Origin: Streptomyces tanashiensis
GTDB taxonomy: Bacteria; Actinomycetota; Actinomycetes; Streptomycetales; Streptomycetaceae
Length of the DNA: 64,000 nucleotides
Direction: 5' to 3'
Assembly (NCBI RefSeq): GCF_014648895.1
Contig: NZ_BMRZ01000001.1
Location: forward strand, 1 to 64,000
The position numbers and the translations under genes were made by a program. Positions 17,051-25,448 of the stretch are shown one piece after another. The stretch's first letter is position 1. Each line of letters starts with the position of its first letter. Below the pieces are notes generated by a model that was not told the origin of the DNA, searched no databases, and saw nothing but the letters and a program-made list of their open reading frames with translations.

Positions 17051-18067
17051 TCAGACCTTCGGCTGCTGCTGCGTGATGCAGTGGATGCCGCCGCCGCCCG
17101 CGAAGATCGTGCGGGCGTCGACCAGGACGACCTCGCGCTCCGGGAAGAGGCGGCGGAAGATCTCGGCCGCCAGCTCGTCGTGGGGGTCCTCGAAGGCGCA
17201 GAGGACGACGCCGCCGTTGCACAGGTAGTGGTTGATGTACGAGTAGTCGACCCAGTCGCCCTCCTCGTCCTTGAGGACGGTCGGGGCGGGGACCTCGACG
17301 ACCTCCAGGGGCCGGCCCTGGGCGTCGGTCTGGCCGCGCAGGATGTTCACGTACATCTTGGAGCGCTCGTAGTCGGGGTGGGCCGGGTCCTGCTGGCTGT
17401 GGACGAGGACCGTGCCGGGGCGGGCGAAGGCGGCGACGATGTCGACGTGGCCCTGGGTGCCGTAGAGGCCGTAGTCGCCGGCGAGGCCGTGGGGCAGCCA
17501 GATCGCCTGCGTCGTGCCGAGCTTGGCGTGGATCTCGTTCTCGACCTGCTCACGGGTCCACTCGGGGTTGCGGCCGGAGCCGAGCTGCACGGTGTCGGTC
17601 AGCAGGACGGTGCCCTCGCCGTCGACGTGGATCGCGCCGCCCTCGTTCACCAGCGGAGACGTCAGTACGGGGACTCCCGCCGCGTCCGCGACATGGCGGG
17701 CGATCTTGGAGTCGTGCTCCCAGCGGGCCCAGTCCTGGGCACCCCAGCCGTTGAACACCCAGTCCACGGCGGCGAGCTCGGTGCCGTTCGTGACGAAGGT
17801 CGGGCCGATGTCCCGCATCCAGGCGTCGTCGAGCTCCCGCTCGACCAGGTCGATCTCCGGGCCGAGGAGCGCGGCGGCCGACTCCCTGTCGCCGGGCGCG
17901 ACGACGACGGTCACCGGCTCGAAGCGGCGGACGGCGCGGGCCACCGACGCCCAGGCGGAGCGGGCCTCGGCGAGCTCCTCCTCGTTGGTGAAGGTGGGGT
18001 TGGTGCCGGGCCAGGCCATCCAGGTGCGCTCGTGCGGCATCCACTCGGCGGGCATACGGAAGGTCAT
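17051..18067 (-). CDS. aguA: agmatine deiminase (agmatine iminohydrolase)
   Basis: 338 residues of the guanidine-modifying superfamily; hydrolyses agmatine to N-carbamoylputrescine and ammonia. Typical strings are MPAEWMPHERTWMAWPG at the N terminus, DDAWMRDIGPTF, NGWGAQDW, HVDIVAAFARPG and the active-site cysteine Cys330 in GGGGIHCITQQQP. Length is normal for the family. The gene begins 10 bases after ureC in the same direction, so it is probably the third gene of a ureAB-ureC-aguA operon. No N-carbamoylputrescine amidohydrolase or agmatinase lies nearby. The true guanidino substrate could differ from agmatine. Confidence 0.9.
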   Translation of the reverse strand: MTFRMPAEWMPHERTWMAWPGTNPTFTNEEELAEARSAWASVARAVRRFEPVTVVVAPGDRESAAALLGPEIDLVERELDDAWMRDIGPTFVTNGTELAAVDWVFNGWGAQDWARWEHDSKIARHVADAAGVPVLTSPLVNEGGAIHVDGEGTVLLTDTVQLGSGRNPEWTREQVENEIHAKLGTTQAIWLPHGLAGDYGLYGTQGHVDIVAAFARPGTVLVHSQQDPAHPDYERSKMYVNILRGQTDAQGRPLEVVEVPAPTVLKDEEGDWVDYSYINHYLCNGGVVLCAFEDPHDELAAEIFRRLFPEREVVLVDARTIFAGGGGIHCITQQQPKV

Positions 18068-18077
18068 GAGTCAGGTC

Positions 18078-19760
18078 CTAGAGGAAGTAGAGGCGGTTGA
18101 GGGAGACGGACTCGGCCGCTTCGGAGCGGATCGGGGAGCCGTCGAGCGAGACGAGGCCCGTGCGGTCGTCGACCTGCACGTCGCCGACACGGGAGTTGAG
18201 CCTCAGGTCGGCGGGGCCGATGCCGCGGGTGCCGCGCACCGCGACCCGGCGGCGCCGGGTCGGCAGGGCGTCGGAGCCGAGGTCGACGGCGGCCCGGGCG
18301 ACGAAGGCGACGGAGAGGTCGGCCGGGGTCGCTCCGTGGGCCCCGAACAGCGGCCCGAGGACGAGCGGTTCGCAGGTGTCGGTGGCGGCGTTCGGATCGC
18401 CCACGACCCCCCACGCGGGGAAGCCGTTCTTGATGACCATCTGCGGCTTGGCGCCGAAGAACTCCGGCCGCCAGAGCACGATGTCGGCCATCTTCCCGAC
18501 TTCGATCGAGCCGATCTCGTGGGCGAGGCCGTGGGCGATCGCCGGGTTGACGGTGAGCTTGGCCATGTAGCGGAGCACGCGCGCGTTGTCGTCGTGCGCG
18601 CCGTCGCCCTCCATGGGTCCGCGCTCGGCCTTCATCTTCCCGGCCATGGCGAAGGTCCGGCGTACGGTCTCGCCGGCCCTTCCCATCCCCTGCGCGTCGG
18701 ACGAGGTGATCCCGATCGCGCCGAGGTCGTGCAGGACGTCCTCCGCGCCCATCGTTCCGGCCCTGATCCGGTCGCGGGCCATGGCGGCGTCGCCGGGGAG
18801 GTCGGTCTTCAGGTCGTGGACGGAGACGATCATCCCGTAGTGCTCGGCGACCGCGTCGCGGCCGAAGGGCAGGGTGGGGTTGGTGGAGGAGCCGATGACG
18901 TTCGGCACGCCCGCCATCTTCAGGACGTTGGGGACGTGACCGCCGCCGCAGCCCTCGATGTGGAAGGCGTGGATCGTACGGCCTTCGAGCACCTTCAGGG
19001 TGTCCTCGACCGAGAGGCACTCGTTCAGGCCGTCCGAGTGCAGGGCGACCTGGACGTCGTGCTCCTCGGCGACTCGCAGGGCCGTGTCGAGGGCCCGGGT
19101 GTGGGCGCCCATGTCCTCGTGGACCTTGAAGCCGGACGCCCCGCCCTCGGCGAGGGCCTCCACCAGTGGCGCCGGGTCGGAGGACGAGCCGCGGGCCAGG
19201 AAGCCGATGTTGACCGGCCAGGCGTCGAAGGCGTTGAAGGCGTGCCCGAGGGCCCAGGGCGAGTTGACGCCGACGCCCCAGACGGGGCCGAACTCCTGGC
19301 CGATGACCGTGGTGACGCCGCTCGCGAGCGAGGCCTCCATGATCCGTGGCGACAGGAGGTGGACGTGGGTGTCGACGGCTCCGGCCGTGGCGATGAGCCC
19401 CTCGCCGGAGACGATGGTGGTGCCGGTGCCGACGACGACGTCGACGCCGTCGAGGGTGTCGGGGTTTCCGGCCCGCCCGATGGCGTGGATCCGGCCCTCG
19501 CGGATGCCGACGGACACCTTGCGGATGCCCTGCACGGCGTCGATCACCAGGACGTTGCTGATCACGACGTCGCAGGTCTCCCGGACGGCCGCGGCCTTGA
19601 GGTGGAGGCCGTCGCGGGCGGTCTTGCCGAAACCGGCCAGGAACTCGTCGCCGGGCTTCTGGGAGTCCGACTCGACGCGGACGACGAGTCCGGAATCGCC
19701 CAGGACGACACGGTCCCCGGCGCGGGGGCCGTGCACGGATGCGTACTCGTACGGGTCCAT
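18078..19760 (-). CDS. ureC: urease alpha subunit (flap-cysteine variant)
   Basis: 560 residues. Catalytic subunit of nickel urease, urea to ammonia and carbamate. All metal and catalytic residues align with the Klebsiella enzyme at a constant offset of five: His132/His134 (DTHVHLLSP), the carbamylated Lys212 and His214 (GFKVHEDMG), His241, His267, His315, Arg331 and Asp355. The mobile-flap Cys319 is replaced by Val314 (IVSVHDLKT). HEDWG is HEDMG and SDSQAMGR is SDAQGMGR, so the protein belongs to a divergent branch. The ATG overlaps the ureAB stop by one base (TGATG), implying translational coupling. No ureE, F, G or D accessory genes are in the window. Confidence 0.9.
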   Translation of the reverse strand: MDPYEYASVHGPRAGDRVVLGDSGLVVRVESDSQKPGDEFLAGFGKTARDGLHLKAAAVRETCDVVISNVLVIDAVQGIRKVSVGIREGRIHAIGRAGNPDTLDGVDVVVGTGTTIVSGEGLIATAGAVDTHVHLLSPRIMEASLASGVTTVIGQEFGPVWGVGVNSPWALGHAFNAFDAWPVNIGFLARGSSSDPAPLVEALAEGGASGFKVHEDMGAHTRALDTALRVAEEHDVQVALHSDGLNECLSVEDTLKVLEGRTIHAFHIEGCGGGHVPNVLKMAGVPNVIGSSTNPTLPFGRDAVAEHYGMIVSVHDLKTDLPGDAAMARDRIRAGTMGAEDVLHDLGAIGITSSDAQGMGRAGETVRRTFAMAGKMKAERGPMEGDGAHDDNARVLRYMAKLTVNPAIAHGLAHEIGSIEVGKMADIVLWRPEFFGAKPQMVIKNGFPAWGVVGDPNAATDTCEPLVLGPLFGAHGATPADLSVAFVARAAVDLGSDALPTRRRRVAVRGTRGIGPADLRLNSRVGDVQVDDRTGLVSLDGSPIRSEAAESVSLNRLYFL

Positions 19761-20446
19761 CACTCGTCCTCGATTCCCAGGTAACCGCACGCCCGCGCCC
19801 TGCGCAGGGCCTCCTCCTTGGCACCGGGCGCGTCCAGCGGGCCGTCGACCAGTCCCGCGAAGCCGATGGCGACGCGGGCGCCGCCGATCGGGACGAGCCC
19901 GACCTCGGCCCGGCCGCCCGGGTCGAAGCGGAAGGAGGCTCCGGCGGGGATGGCGAGCCGCATGCCGTAGGCGGCGGACCGGTCGAAGTCGAGGCGCGGG
20001 TTGGCCTCGAAGAAGTGGAAGTGGGAGGTCACGCTGACGGGGACCGTCGCCGTGTTCCGTACGAGGAGGGTGAGCGCCGGCTCGGTCTCCGGGTGTCCGG
20101 GGCCGGGCAGCAGCGCGCCCGGCGCCGCGGCGCCCAGGCGTCCTCCGCCGATCGGGTCGGTGACGACGGCGAGCCGCGAGCCGTCGTCGAAGACGGCCTC
20201 GACGTGGACCTCGGTGACCACGTCCGCGACACCGGGCAGGACGTCGTCGGGGCCGAGGACGGAGCGGGCCGCCTCGATCGCCTCGGCGAGTCGCTTGCCG
20301 TCGCGGGCCGCCTCGCAGACGGTGTCCGCGACGAGCGCGGTCGCCTCGGGCACGTTGAGCCGCAGGCCCCGGGCCCTGCGGGCCCGGGCGAGTTCGGCGG
20401 CACCGAAGAGGAGCAGCCGGTCGCGTTCCGTGGGAGTCAGTCGCAC
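19760..20446 (-). CDS. ureAB: urease gamma-beta fusion subunit (UreA-UreB)
   Basis: 228 residues. Residues 1 to about 100 are the gamma subunit (RLTPTERDRLLLFGAAELAR, LNVPEATALVADTVCEAARD). Residues about 110-215 are the beta subunit (VRNTATVPVSVTSHFHFFEAN, RLDFDRSAAYGMRLAIPAG, FRFDPGG). Fused gamma-beta chains also occur in Helicobacter ureases. The GTG start was chosen because family members begin (M)RLTP and AGGAGG lies 10 bases upstream. The ORF stays open further upstream. First gene of the urease operon, divergent from an NCS1 permease across a region with three repeated operator-like elements. Confidence 0.9.
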   Translation of the reverse strand: MRLTPTERDRLLLFGAAELARARRARGLRLNVPEATALVADTVCEAARDGKRLAEAIEAARSVLGPDDVLPGVADVVTEVHVEAVFDDGSRLAVVTDPIGGGRLGAAAPGALLPGPGHPETEPALTLLVRNTATVPVSVTSHFHFFEANPRLDFDRSAAYGMRLAIPAGASFRFDPGGRAEVGLVPIGGARVAIGFAGLVDGPLDAPGAKEEALRRARACGYLGIEDE

Positions 20447-20478
20447 GCCCCACACACCTCCTGCCATGGGCGACACGT

Positions 20479-20564
20479 TTGAGCGACACTCTAAATGTTG
20501 AGACGGACTCTTCCAAGCATTGACGTCACCGACAGGCGTAGGTCACATTGAGCGCCGCTCTAAA
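20479..20564. promoter_or_regulatory. three copies of operator-like TTGAG-N5-CTCT between urease and permease genes
   Basis: Copies start at 20479 (TTGAGCGACACTCTAAA), 20498 (TTGAGACGGACTCT) and 20548 (TTGAGCGCCGCTCTAAA). The third contains a perfect GAGCG-C-CGCTC palindrome. Two lie on the urease side and one 32 bases before the permease start. I infer the binding site of a regulator controlling both divergent units; its identity is unknown. Confidence 0.6.
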
Positions 20565-20595
20565 ACTGTCCCGTCCGCCCCCGCAGGGAGTCCAC

Positions 20596-22020
20596 ATGCC
20601 GATCGAACAGCGTGGCGTCGACACCATCCCCGAGGCCGAACGCACCAGCGGCCCCCGCGACCTCGTCTCGATCCTGCTCGGATCCAACCTCTGTCTGGGG
20701 GTGATCGTCTTCGGCTGGCTGCCGGTCTCCTTCGGCCTCGGTTTCTGGGCCTCGGTGACCTCCGTCGTCACCGGCACCCTCGTCGGAGTCGCGGTCACCG
20801 CCCCGCTCGCGCTCGTGTCCCTCCGCACCGCGACCAACCTCTCCACCTCCTCCGGCGCCTTCTTCGGCGTCCGGGGCCGGCTCGTCGGCTCCGTGGTCGG
20901 CCTGCTGCTCTCGCTCGGCTACACCGCGCTGACCCTCTGGATCGGCGGCGACGTGATGGTGGGCACGCTCGCCCGCCTGATCGGCCTGCCGACCGGCGGC
21001 GCGGCGCACGCCGCCGTCTACGCGGTCCTGGCCGCCTGCACCGTGGTGGGCGCGGTGTACGGCTACCGGCTGCTGCTCCGGCTGAGCAAGGCGCTCGCCG
21101 TCGGCATGACGGTGCTCCTCGCCGTCGGCCTGGCCGCCTACGCCGGGGACTTCACGACGGCGGCGGTGCCGGACACCCCGTATCTGCTCGGCTCCTTCTG
21201 GCCGACCTGGCTGCTCGCGGCCGTCGCGGCGGGGCTCAGCGGACCGGTCGCCTTCATCACCCTCCTCGGCGACTACACCCGGTACGTCTCCCCCGAGCGG
21301 TACAGCGCGCGGACCGTGTGGCGGGCCACCTGTCTGGGCCTGACCGTGGGCCTGCTCGTCCCGCAGCTCTTCGGCACGTTCACCGCCCTGGCGGCGCGCG
21401 GCGGCCTGGACTACGCGGGGCCGCTCGTCGACGCTTCCCCGGCCTGGTACCTCGTGCCCCTGCTCGTCGCGGCCACCGCCGGCTCCGTCGGCAACGCCGG
21501 GCTGATGCTGTACTCGATGGGGCTCGACCTCGACGCGATCCTGCCGAAGGCCACGCGTGCGCGTGCCACCCTCGTGGTCGCGGCGGTGGCGACGGCCTTC
21601 GTCTTCCTCGGCCACTTCGCCTCGGACGCCCAGACGGCGATGACCTCGTTCGTGCTGCTGCTCACCGCGATCGGCACCCCGTGGGCGGTGATCACCCTCA
21701 TCGGGCACGCGCGCTGCGGCGGGCGGTACGACCCGGAGGCGCTCCAGGTCTTCAACAACCGCTCGCGCGGCGGGATCTACTGGTACTCGGCGGGCTGGCA
21801 CCCGCGCGCCACCGTCTCCTGGGCGATCGGCGCGGCGATCGGCCTGGCCGCGGTGTCGACGCCGCTCTACGAGGGGCCGCTGCTCGCCCTCACGGGCGGG
21901 ATCGACTGCAGCTTCGTCTTCTCGGGGATCGCGGGCGGCGTGCTGTACGCCGTCCTGACGCCGAACAGGGCTCCCGAGACCGTGACGACGGCCCCGGAAG
22001 CCCTGGCGGCGACGGAGTAG
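20596..22020 (+). CDS. NCS1-family purine/cytosine/allantoin-type permease (CodB-like)
   Basis: 474 residues, ATG five bases after GGGAG. About 12 transmembrane helices. The start region GPRDLVSILLGSNLCLGVIVFGW, and the NLSTSSGAFFG and FITLLGDYTRYVSPERYS strings, fit the cytosine/purine permease branch of NCS1. NCS1 carriers take up nucleobases, allantoin, hydantoins or related ureides by cation symport. Divergent from the urease operon with shared operator-like repeats, so a nitrogen-rich ureide or base is a plausible substrate (inference). The stop lies three bases from the converging ilvE stop and no terminator hairpin is visible. Confidence 0.88.
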   Translation: MPIEQRGVDTIPEAERTSGPRDLVSILLGSNLCLGVIVFGWLPVSFGLGFWASVTSVVTGTLVGVAVTAPLALVSLRTATNLSTSSGAFFGVRGRLVGSVVGLLLSLGYTALTLWIGGDVMVGTLARLIGLPTGGAAHAAVYAVLAACTVVGAVYGYRLLLRLSKALAVGMTVLLAVGLAAYAGDFTTAAVPDTPYLLGSFWPTWLLAAVAAGLSGPVAFITLLGDYTRYVSPERYSARTVWRATCLGLTVGLLVPQLFGTFTALAARGGLDYAGPLVDASPAWYLVPLLVAATAGSVGNAGLMLYSMGLDLDAILPKATRARATLVVAAVATAFVFLGHFASDAQTAMTSFVLLLTAIGTPWAVITLIGHARCGGRYDPEALQVFNNRSRGGIYWYSAGWHPRATVSWAIGAAIGLAAVSTPLYEGPLLALTGGIDCSFVFSGIAGGVLYAVLTPNRAPETVTTAPEALAATE

Positions 22021-22023
22021 GTC

Positions 22024-23115
22024 CTAGTTGCCGAGCTGGTGCATCCAGCCGTGGACGTCCTCGGACTTGCCGGTCTGGATCGCGAGCAGCGCCTCGCGCA
22101 GCTTCATCGTGACCTCGCCGGGCTCGCCGCCCGACTGCTGCCACTCGCCCCGGGCGGACTTGACCGTGCCGACCGGGGTGATGACGGCGGCGGTGCCGCA
22201 GGCGAAGACCTCGGTGAGGGTGCCGTTCTCGGTGTCGGCCTGCCACTGGTCGATGGAGACGCGGGCCTCCTCGGACTCGTAGCCGAGGTCCTTCGCGACC
22301 TTGAGGAGCGAGTCGCGGGTGATGCCGGCGAGGAGCGAACCGGTGAGGGTCGGGGTGACGATCTTGTCTCCGTACACGAAGTACAGGTTCATGCCGCCGA
22401 GTTCCTCGACCCACTTGTGCTCGACCGCGTCGAGGTAGCAGACCTGGTCGCAGCCCTTGGCCGCCGCCTCGGCCTGCGCGAGCAGGGAGGCCGCGTAGTT
22501 GCCGCCGGTCTTGGCGTCGCCCACACCGCCGGGGACGGCGCGGACGCGGTCCTCGGAGGCCCAGATCGAGACCGGCTTCACGCCGCCGGGGAAGTACGGG
22601 CCGGCCGGCGAGGCGATGACGACGAAGAGGTACTCGTTGGCCGGGCGGACGCCCAGGCCGACCTCGGTGGCGATCATGAACGGACGCAGGTAGAGCGAGT
22701 CCTCGCCGCCGTGCGCCGGAACCCAGGCCTCGTCGTGCCGGACGAGCACGTCGCAGGCCTCGACGAAGGTCTCGACCGGAAGCTCGGGCATGCCGAGCCG
22801 GCGGGCGGAGGCCTGGAACCGGCGGGCGTTGGCGTCCGGGCGGAAGGTGGCGACGGAACCGTCGGGGCGGCGGTAGGCCTTCAGGCCCTCGAAGATCTCC
22901 TGCGCGTAGTGCAGGACGTTCGTGGCCGGGTCCAGGGAGAGAGGACCGTACGGCACGAGCTGGGCGTCGTGCCAGCCGCGGCCCTCGGTCCACCGGATGG
23001 TGACCATGTGGTCGGTGAAGTGGCGGCCGAATCCCGGGTTGGCCAGGATCGCCTCGCGCTCCGCGGCGGACAGCGGGCTGGAGGAGGGCTTGAGCTCGAT
23101 CGTGGGCGTCGTCAT
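22024..23115 (-). CDS. ilvE: branched-chain amino acid aminotransferase
   Basis: 363 residues of the fold-type IV PLP aminotransferases. Performs the last step of leucine, isoleucine and valine synthesis and the first of their breakdown, which also feeds branched fatty-acid starters. Motifs: [19 protein letters not shown] (about 67-85), the PLP lysine in [23 protein letters not shown] and [22 protein letters not shown] lies about 10 bases before the ATG. Monocistronic here; leuB is upstream in the same direction but separated by a terminator and about 260 bases. Confidence 0.95.
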   Translation of the reverse strand: MTTPTIELKPSSSPLSAAEREAILANPGFGRHFTDHMVTIRWTEGRGWHDAQLVPYGPLSLDPATNVLHYAQEIFEGLKAYRRPDGSVATFRPDANARRFQASARRLGMPELPVETFVEACDVLVRHDEAWVPAHGGEDSLYLRPFMIATEVGLGVRPANEYLFVVIASPAGPYFPGGVKPVSIWASEDRVRAVPGGVGDAKTGGNYAASLLAQAEAAAKGCDQVCYLDAVEHKWVEELGGMNLYFVYGDKIVTPTLTGSLLAGITRDSLLKVAKDLGYESEEARVSIDQWQADTENGTLTEVFACGTAAVITPVGTVKSARGEWQQSGGEPGEVTMKLREALLAIQTGKSEDVHGWMHQLGN

Positions 23116-23316
23116 GAGTGCGTGTCCTTCACCGGTTGTGTGGGTAGGACCGCGCGCGCACTCCGCCGTCGGGGACGGCTGTCCCTGACGAGGCGGCGTC
23201 CGGGCATGCCCGTATGCCGCGGCCCCACGTTCGATTATCGCCCGTGGGGGCCGGTGCGGAAAACGGGTGAGCGCGGTCCGTGATTCGGGGGGAGCGCCCC
23301 GCGGCCGCGCATGGGA

Positions 23317-23349
23317 CAGCCGCCGGGCGCTGGTGCGACCCGGCGGCTG
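23317..23349 (-). terminator. terminator of leuB
   Basis: Perfect 11-base inverted repeat CAGCCGCCGGG / CCCGGCGGCTG, loop of 11, starting 24 bases beyond the leuB stop. Confidence 0.65.
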
Positions 23350-23373
23350 CTGTCTGATGTCAGTCGGCGCGGG

Positions 23374-24414
23374 TCAGCTCGCTACTCGCGCGGCGAGCGC
23401 GTCGCCGATCTCGTCCGTCGTGCGGACGCTGTCCCCGCGCTCGGTGAGGTCGGCGGCGACGGCCTCCTCGACCCGGGCGGCCTCGGCCTCGTAGCCGAGG
23501 TGGCGGAGGAGGAGGGCGACGGAGAGGACGGTGGCCGTGGGGTCGGCCTTGCCCTGGCCCGCGATGTCCGGAGCGGAGCCGTGGACCGGCTCGAACATGG
23601 ACGGGAACTCGCCGCTCGGGTTGATGTTTCCGGAGGCGGCGACGCCGATGCCGCCGGAGACGGCCGCGGCGAGGTCGGTGATGATGTCGCCGAAGAGGTT
23701 GTCGGTGACGATCACGTCGAAGCGGGCCGGGTCGGTGACGAGGAAGATCGTCGCGGCGTCGACGTGCAGGTAGTCGGTGGTGACCTCGGGGAACTCGGCC
23801 GCGACCTTGTTGAAGATGTTCGTCCAGAGGTGGCCGGCGAAGGTCAGCACGTTGTTCTTGTGGACCAGCGTCAGCTTCTTGCGCGGGCGGGCCTGGGCGC
23901 GGGCGAAGGCGTCCCGGACCACGCGCTCGACACCGAAGGCGGTGTTGACCGAGACCTCGGTGGCGACCTCGTGCTCGGTGCCCTTGCGGATGGTGCCGCC
24001 GTTGCCCGTGTACGGACCCTCGGTGCCCTCGCGGACCACGACGAAGTCGATCTCGGGCTGCCCGGCGAGCGGGGTGGCGACGCCGGGGAGCAGCTTCGAG
24101 GGACGCAGGTTCACGTGGTGGTCGAAGGCGAAGCGGAGCTTCAGCAGGAAGCCGCGCTCCAGGACGCCGGACGGCACCGACGGGTCGCCGATGGCGCCGA
24201 GCAGGATGGCGTCGTGCTTCTTGAGCGAGTCGAGGTCGGCGTCGGTGAGGGTCTCACCGGTGGCGTGGTAGCGCTTGGCGCCGAAGTCGTACTCCTCGGT
24301 CTCCAGCTTCACGTCCTGGGGAAGGACGGCCGCGAGGATCTTGAGGCCCTGGGCCACGACCTCCTGGCCGATGCCGTCGCCGGGAATGACTGCGAGATTG
24401 ATGCTGTGAGACAT
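23374..24414 (-). CDS. leuB: 3-isopropylmalate dehydrogenase
   Basis: 346 residues. Oxidatively decarboxylates 3-isopropylmalate in leucine synthesis using NAD+. Beta-decarboxylating dehydrogenase motifs: [14 protein letters not shown] at the N terminus, [14 protein letters not shown], the Lys/Asn region [15 protein letters not shown], and [20 protein letters not shown] with the metal-binding aspartates. The C-terminal NAD region has [26 protein letters not shown] stands six bases before the ATG, so translation is probably leaderless. No leader peptide or attenuator is visible upstream. Confidence 0.95.
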   Translation of the reverse strand: MSHSINLAVIPGDGIGQEVVAQGLKILAAVLPQDVKLETEEYDFGAKRYHATGETLTDADLDSLKKHDAILLGAIGDPSVPSGVLERGFLLKLRFAFDHHVNLRPSKLLPGVATPLAGQPEIDFVVVREGTEGPYTGNGGTIRKGTEHEVATEVSVNTAFGVERVVRDAFARAQARPRKKLTLVHKNNVLTFAGHLWTNIFNKVAAEFPEVTTDYLHVDAATIFLVTDPARFDVIVTDNLFGDIITDLAAAVSGGIGVAASGNINPSGEFPSMFEPVHGSAPDIAGQGKADPTATVLSVALLLRHLGYEAEAARVEEAVAADLTERGDSVRTTDEIGDALAARVAS

Positions 24415-24420
24415 GTCGGC

Positions 24421-24426
24421 ACCCTA
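24421..24426 (-). promoter_or_regulatory. -10 element of leaderless leuB
   Basis: TAGGGT on the minus strand six bases before the leuB ATG, identical in sequence and spacing to that of the accB-type gene. Confidence 0.5.
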
Positions 24427-24506
24427 CTCTTCGTCCCATCGTCTGACACGTTCCGTCCGCCATGTGGACGAAGCGCCATGCCGGGGGGACGGTGTCGGAC
24501 CAGGCG

Positions 24507-24638
24507 TCAGTGGCCGGTGGAGCCGCCGTTGTCACGGCGGTCGAGGGCGCGCTGGAGGGCGGCGGCGGCGTTCTGGCGGGCCTCGTCGCTGGGACGGTTG
24601 GCGGAGTGGCGGACGCGGCGGGCGGTCTGAGCGGCCAT
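24507..24638 (-). CDS. 43-residue basic protein
   Basis: MAAQTARRVRHSANRPSDE is followed by a helical stretch ending NGGSTGH. AAGGAG lies 10 bases before the ATG. The composition (Arg/Ala-rich, then an amphipathic helix ARQNAAAALQRALDRRD) and a clean ribosome site support a real gene. I have the impression that similar small proteins occur upstream of leuB in other streptomycetes, but I cannot confirm it. No function known. Confidence 0.55.
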   Translation of the reverse strand: MAAQTARRVRHSANRPSDEARQNAAAALQRALDRRDNGGSTGH

Positions 24639-25062
24639 GAGGGATCGACTCCTTGAGATCATTGGTGATCCGGATGTGCGGAGATCAGCTTGTGATCGAA
24701 GGCGCCGGAAGGGGCGGGGAGCGCCGCCGCAGGGGTTGCCTGCGCAGGGCGTCGCGCTCTCGACCGCCATTCGCTTGATGAAGCGAGACGTTCGGCTCCT
24801 ACAAAGCTAGGGCAGGCCTCCTCATCTGTCTCCACAATTACTCGGACTTCCTACTATCTGAGACGGCACCTCACCCTCCCGGATCCCCGGCTCACGGATG
24901 AGTGACCGCACGGTGAGGGATCGTGCCAGCTCAGGGGTGGCGACATGGCCCACGGACCGGGTCGGGCGGGCCGGTCCGAGATCGGCGATCCCGACCGAGG
25001 GCGGTGCTCCGATCAGGGACAGTTCCGGCATCACGGCCATCCCGCGCCTGACCTCCTCCTCA
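24639..25062. other. intergenic region of about 420 bases without a supported gene
   Basis: Contains the upstream region of the 43-residue gene, including an AT-richer stretch (24800-24865), and an inverted repeat CCTCACC (24870s) / GGTGAGG (24910s). A frame open on the minus strand from 25040 to 24822 has no ribosome site or family resemblance and was not called. Confidence 0.5.
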
Positions 25063-25100
25063 CTACCTAGGTTGCATTCCTACCTAGGTAGTGGTGAGAT
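25063..25100 (+). promoter_or_regulatory. padR promoter with embedded operator palindrome
   Basis: TTGCAT (25072-25077), 17-base spacer, TGAGAT (25095-25100), then six bases to the ATG. The spacer contains the perfect palindrome CTACCTAGGTAG (25080-25091), and CTACCTAGG recurs at 25063-25071, 17 bases upstream. PadR repressors commonly autoregulate in this way. Confidence 0.65.
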
Positions 25101-25106
25101 GCATCC

Positions 25107-25448
25107 ATGGCCGCAGACCGCAGATCCAGCTGGCTCAAGGGAGTCCTCGACCTGCTCGTCCTCTCCCGCCTGACCGACGGGGAGAGCTACGGGTACGAGA
25201 TCGCCAAGGCACTCGCCGAGGCGGGACTCGGCGAGATCAAGGGCGGGACGCTCTACCCCGTCCTGAACCGCCTGGAGGAGGCCGGCCTGGTGGAGGCGGA
25301 GTTCCGCGCCGCCGAGCGCGGCCCGGGACGGCGCTACTACCGGCTCACGGCTCTCGGCCGCGAGCGCCTCACCGCCGAGAGCGGGGCGTGGCTGGCCTTC
25401 CACCGCGCCGTACAGACCATGCTCAGCCCAGGGGGAACGACACCATGA
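25107..25448 (+). CDS. PadR-family transcriptional regulator
   Basis: 113 residues, the short PadR-s2 type: winged helix with LKGVLDLLVLSRLTDGESYGYEI (11-33), GEIKGGTLYPVLNRLEEAGLVEAE and GPGRRYYRLTALGRERL, plus a short C-terminal dimerisation helix. The ATG is six bases from the -10 hexamer and appears leaderless. A palindrome between -35 and -10 suggests autorepression. The stop overlaps the start of the next gene (ATGA), the usual arrangement of PadR with a HAAS-domain partner membrane protein. Confidence 0.93.
   Translation: MAADRRSSWLKGVLDLLVLSRLTDGESYGYEIAKALAEAGLGEIKGGTLYPVLNRLEEAGLVEAEFRAAERGPGRRYYRLTALGRERLTAESGAWLAFHRAVQTMLSPGGTTP

Noticed and set aside
17051..20446. A complete agmatine-to-urea-to-ammonia pathway in the urease operon.
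   Set aside because: Agmatine deiminase yields N-carbamoylputrescine and ammonia, not urea; no agmatinase or arginase is present, so the operon does not form a single continuous pathway by known chemistry.
24822..25040. Minus-strand open frame of 72 codons in the leuB-padR intergenic region.
   Set aside because: No ribosome site, no promoter at its start and no recognisable protein features.
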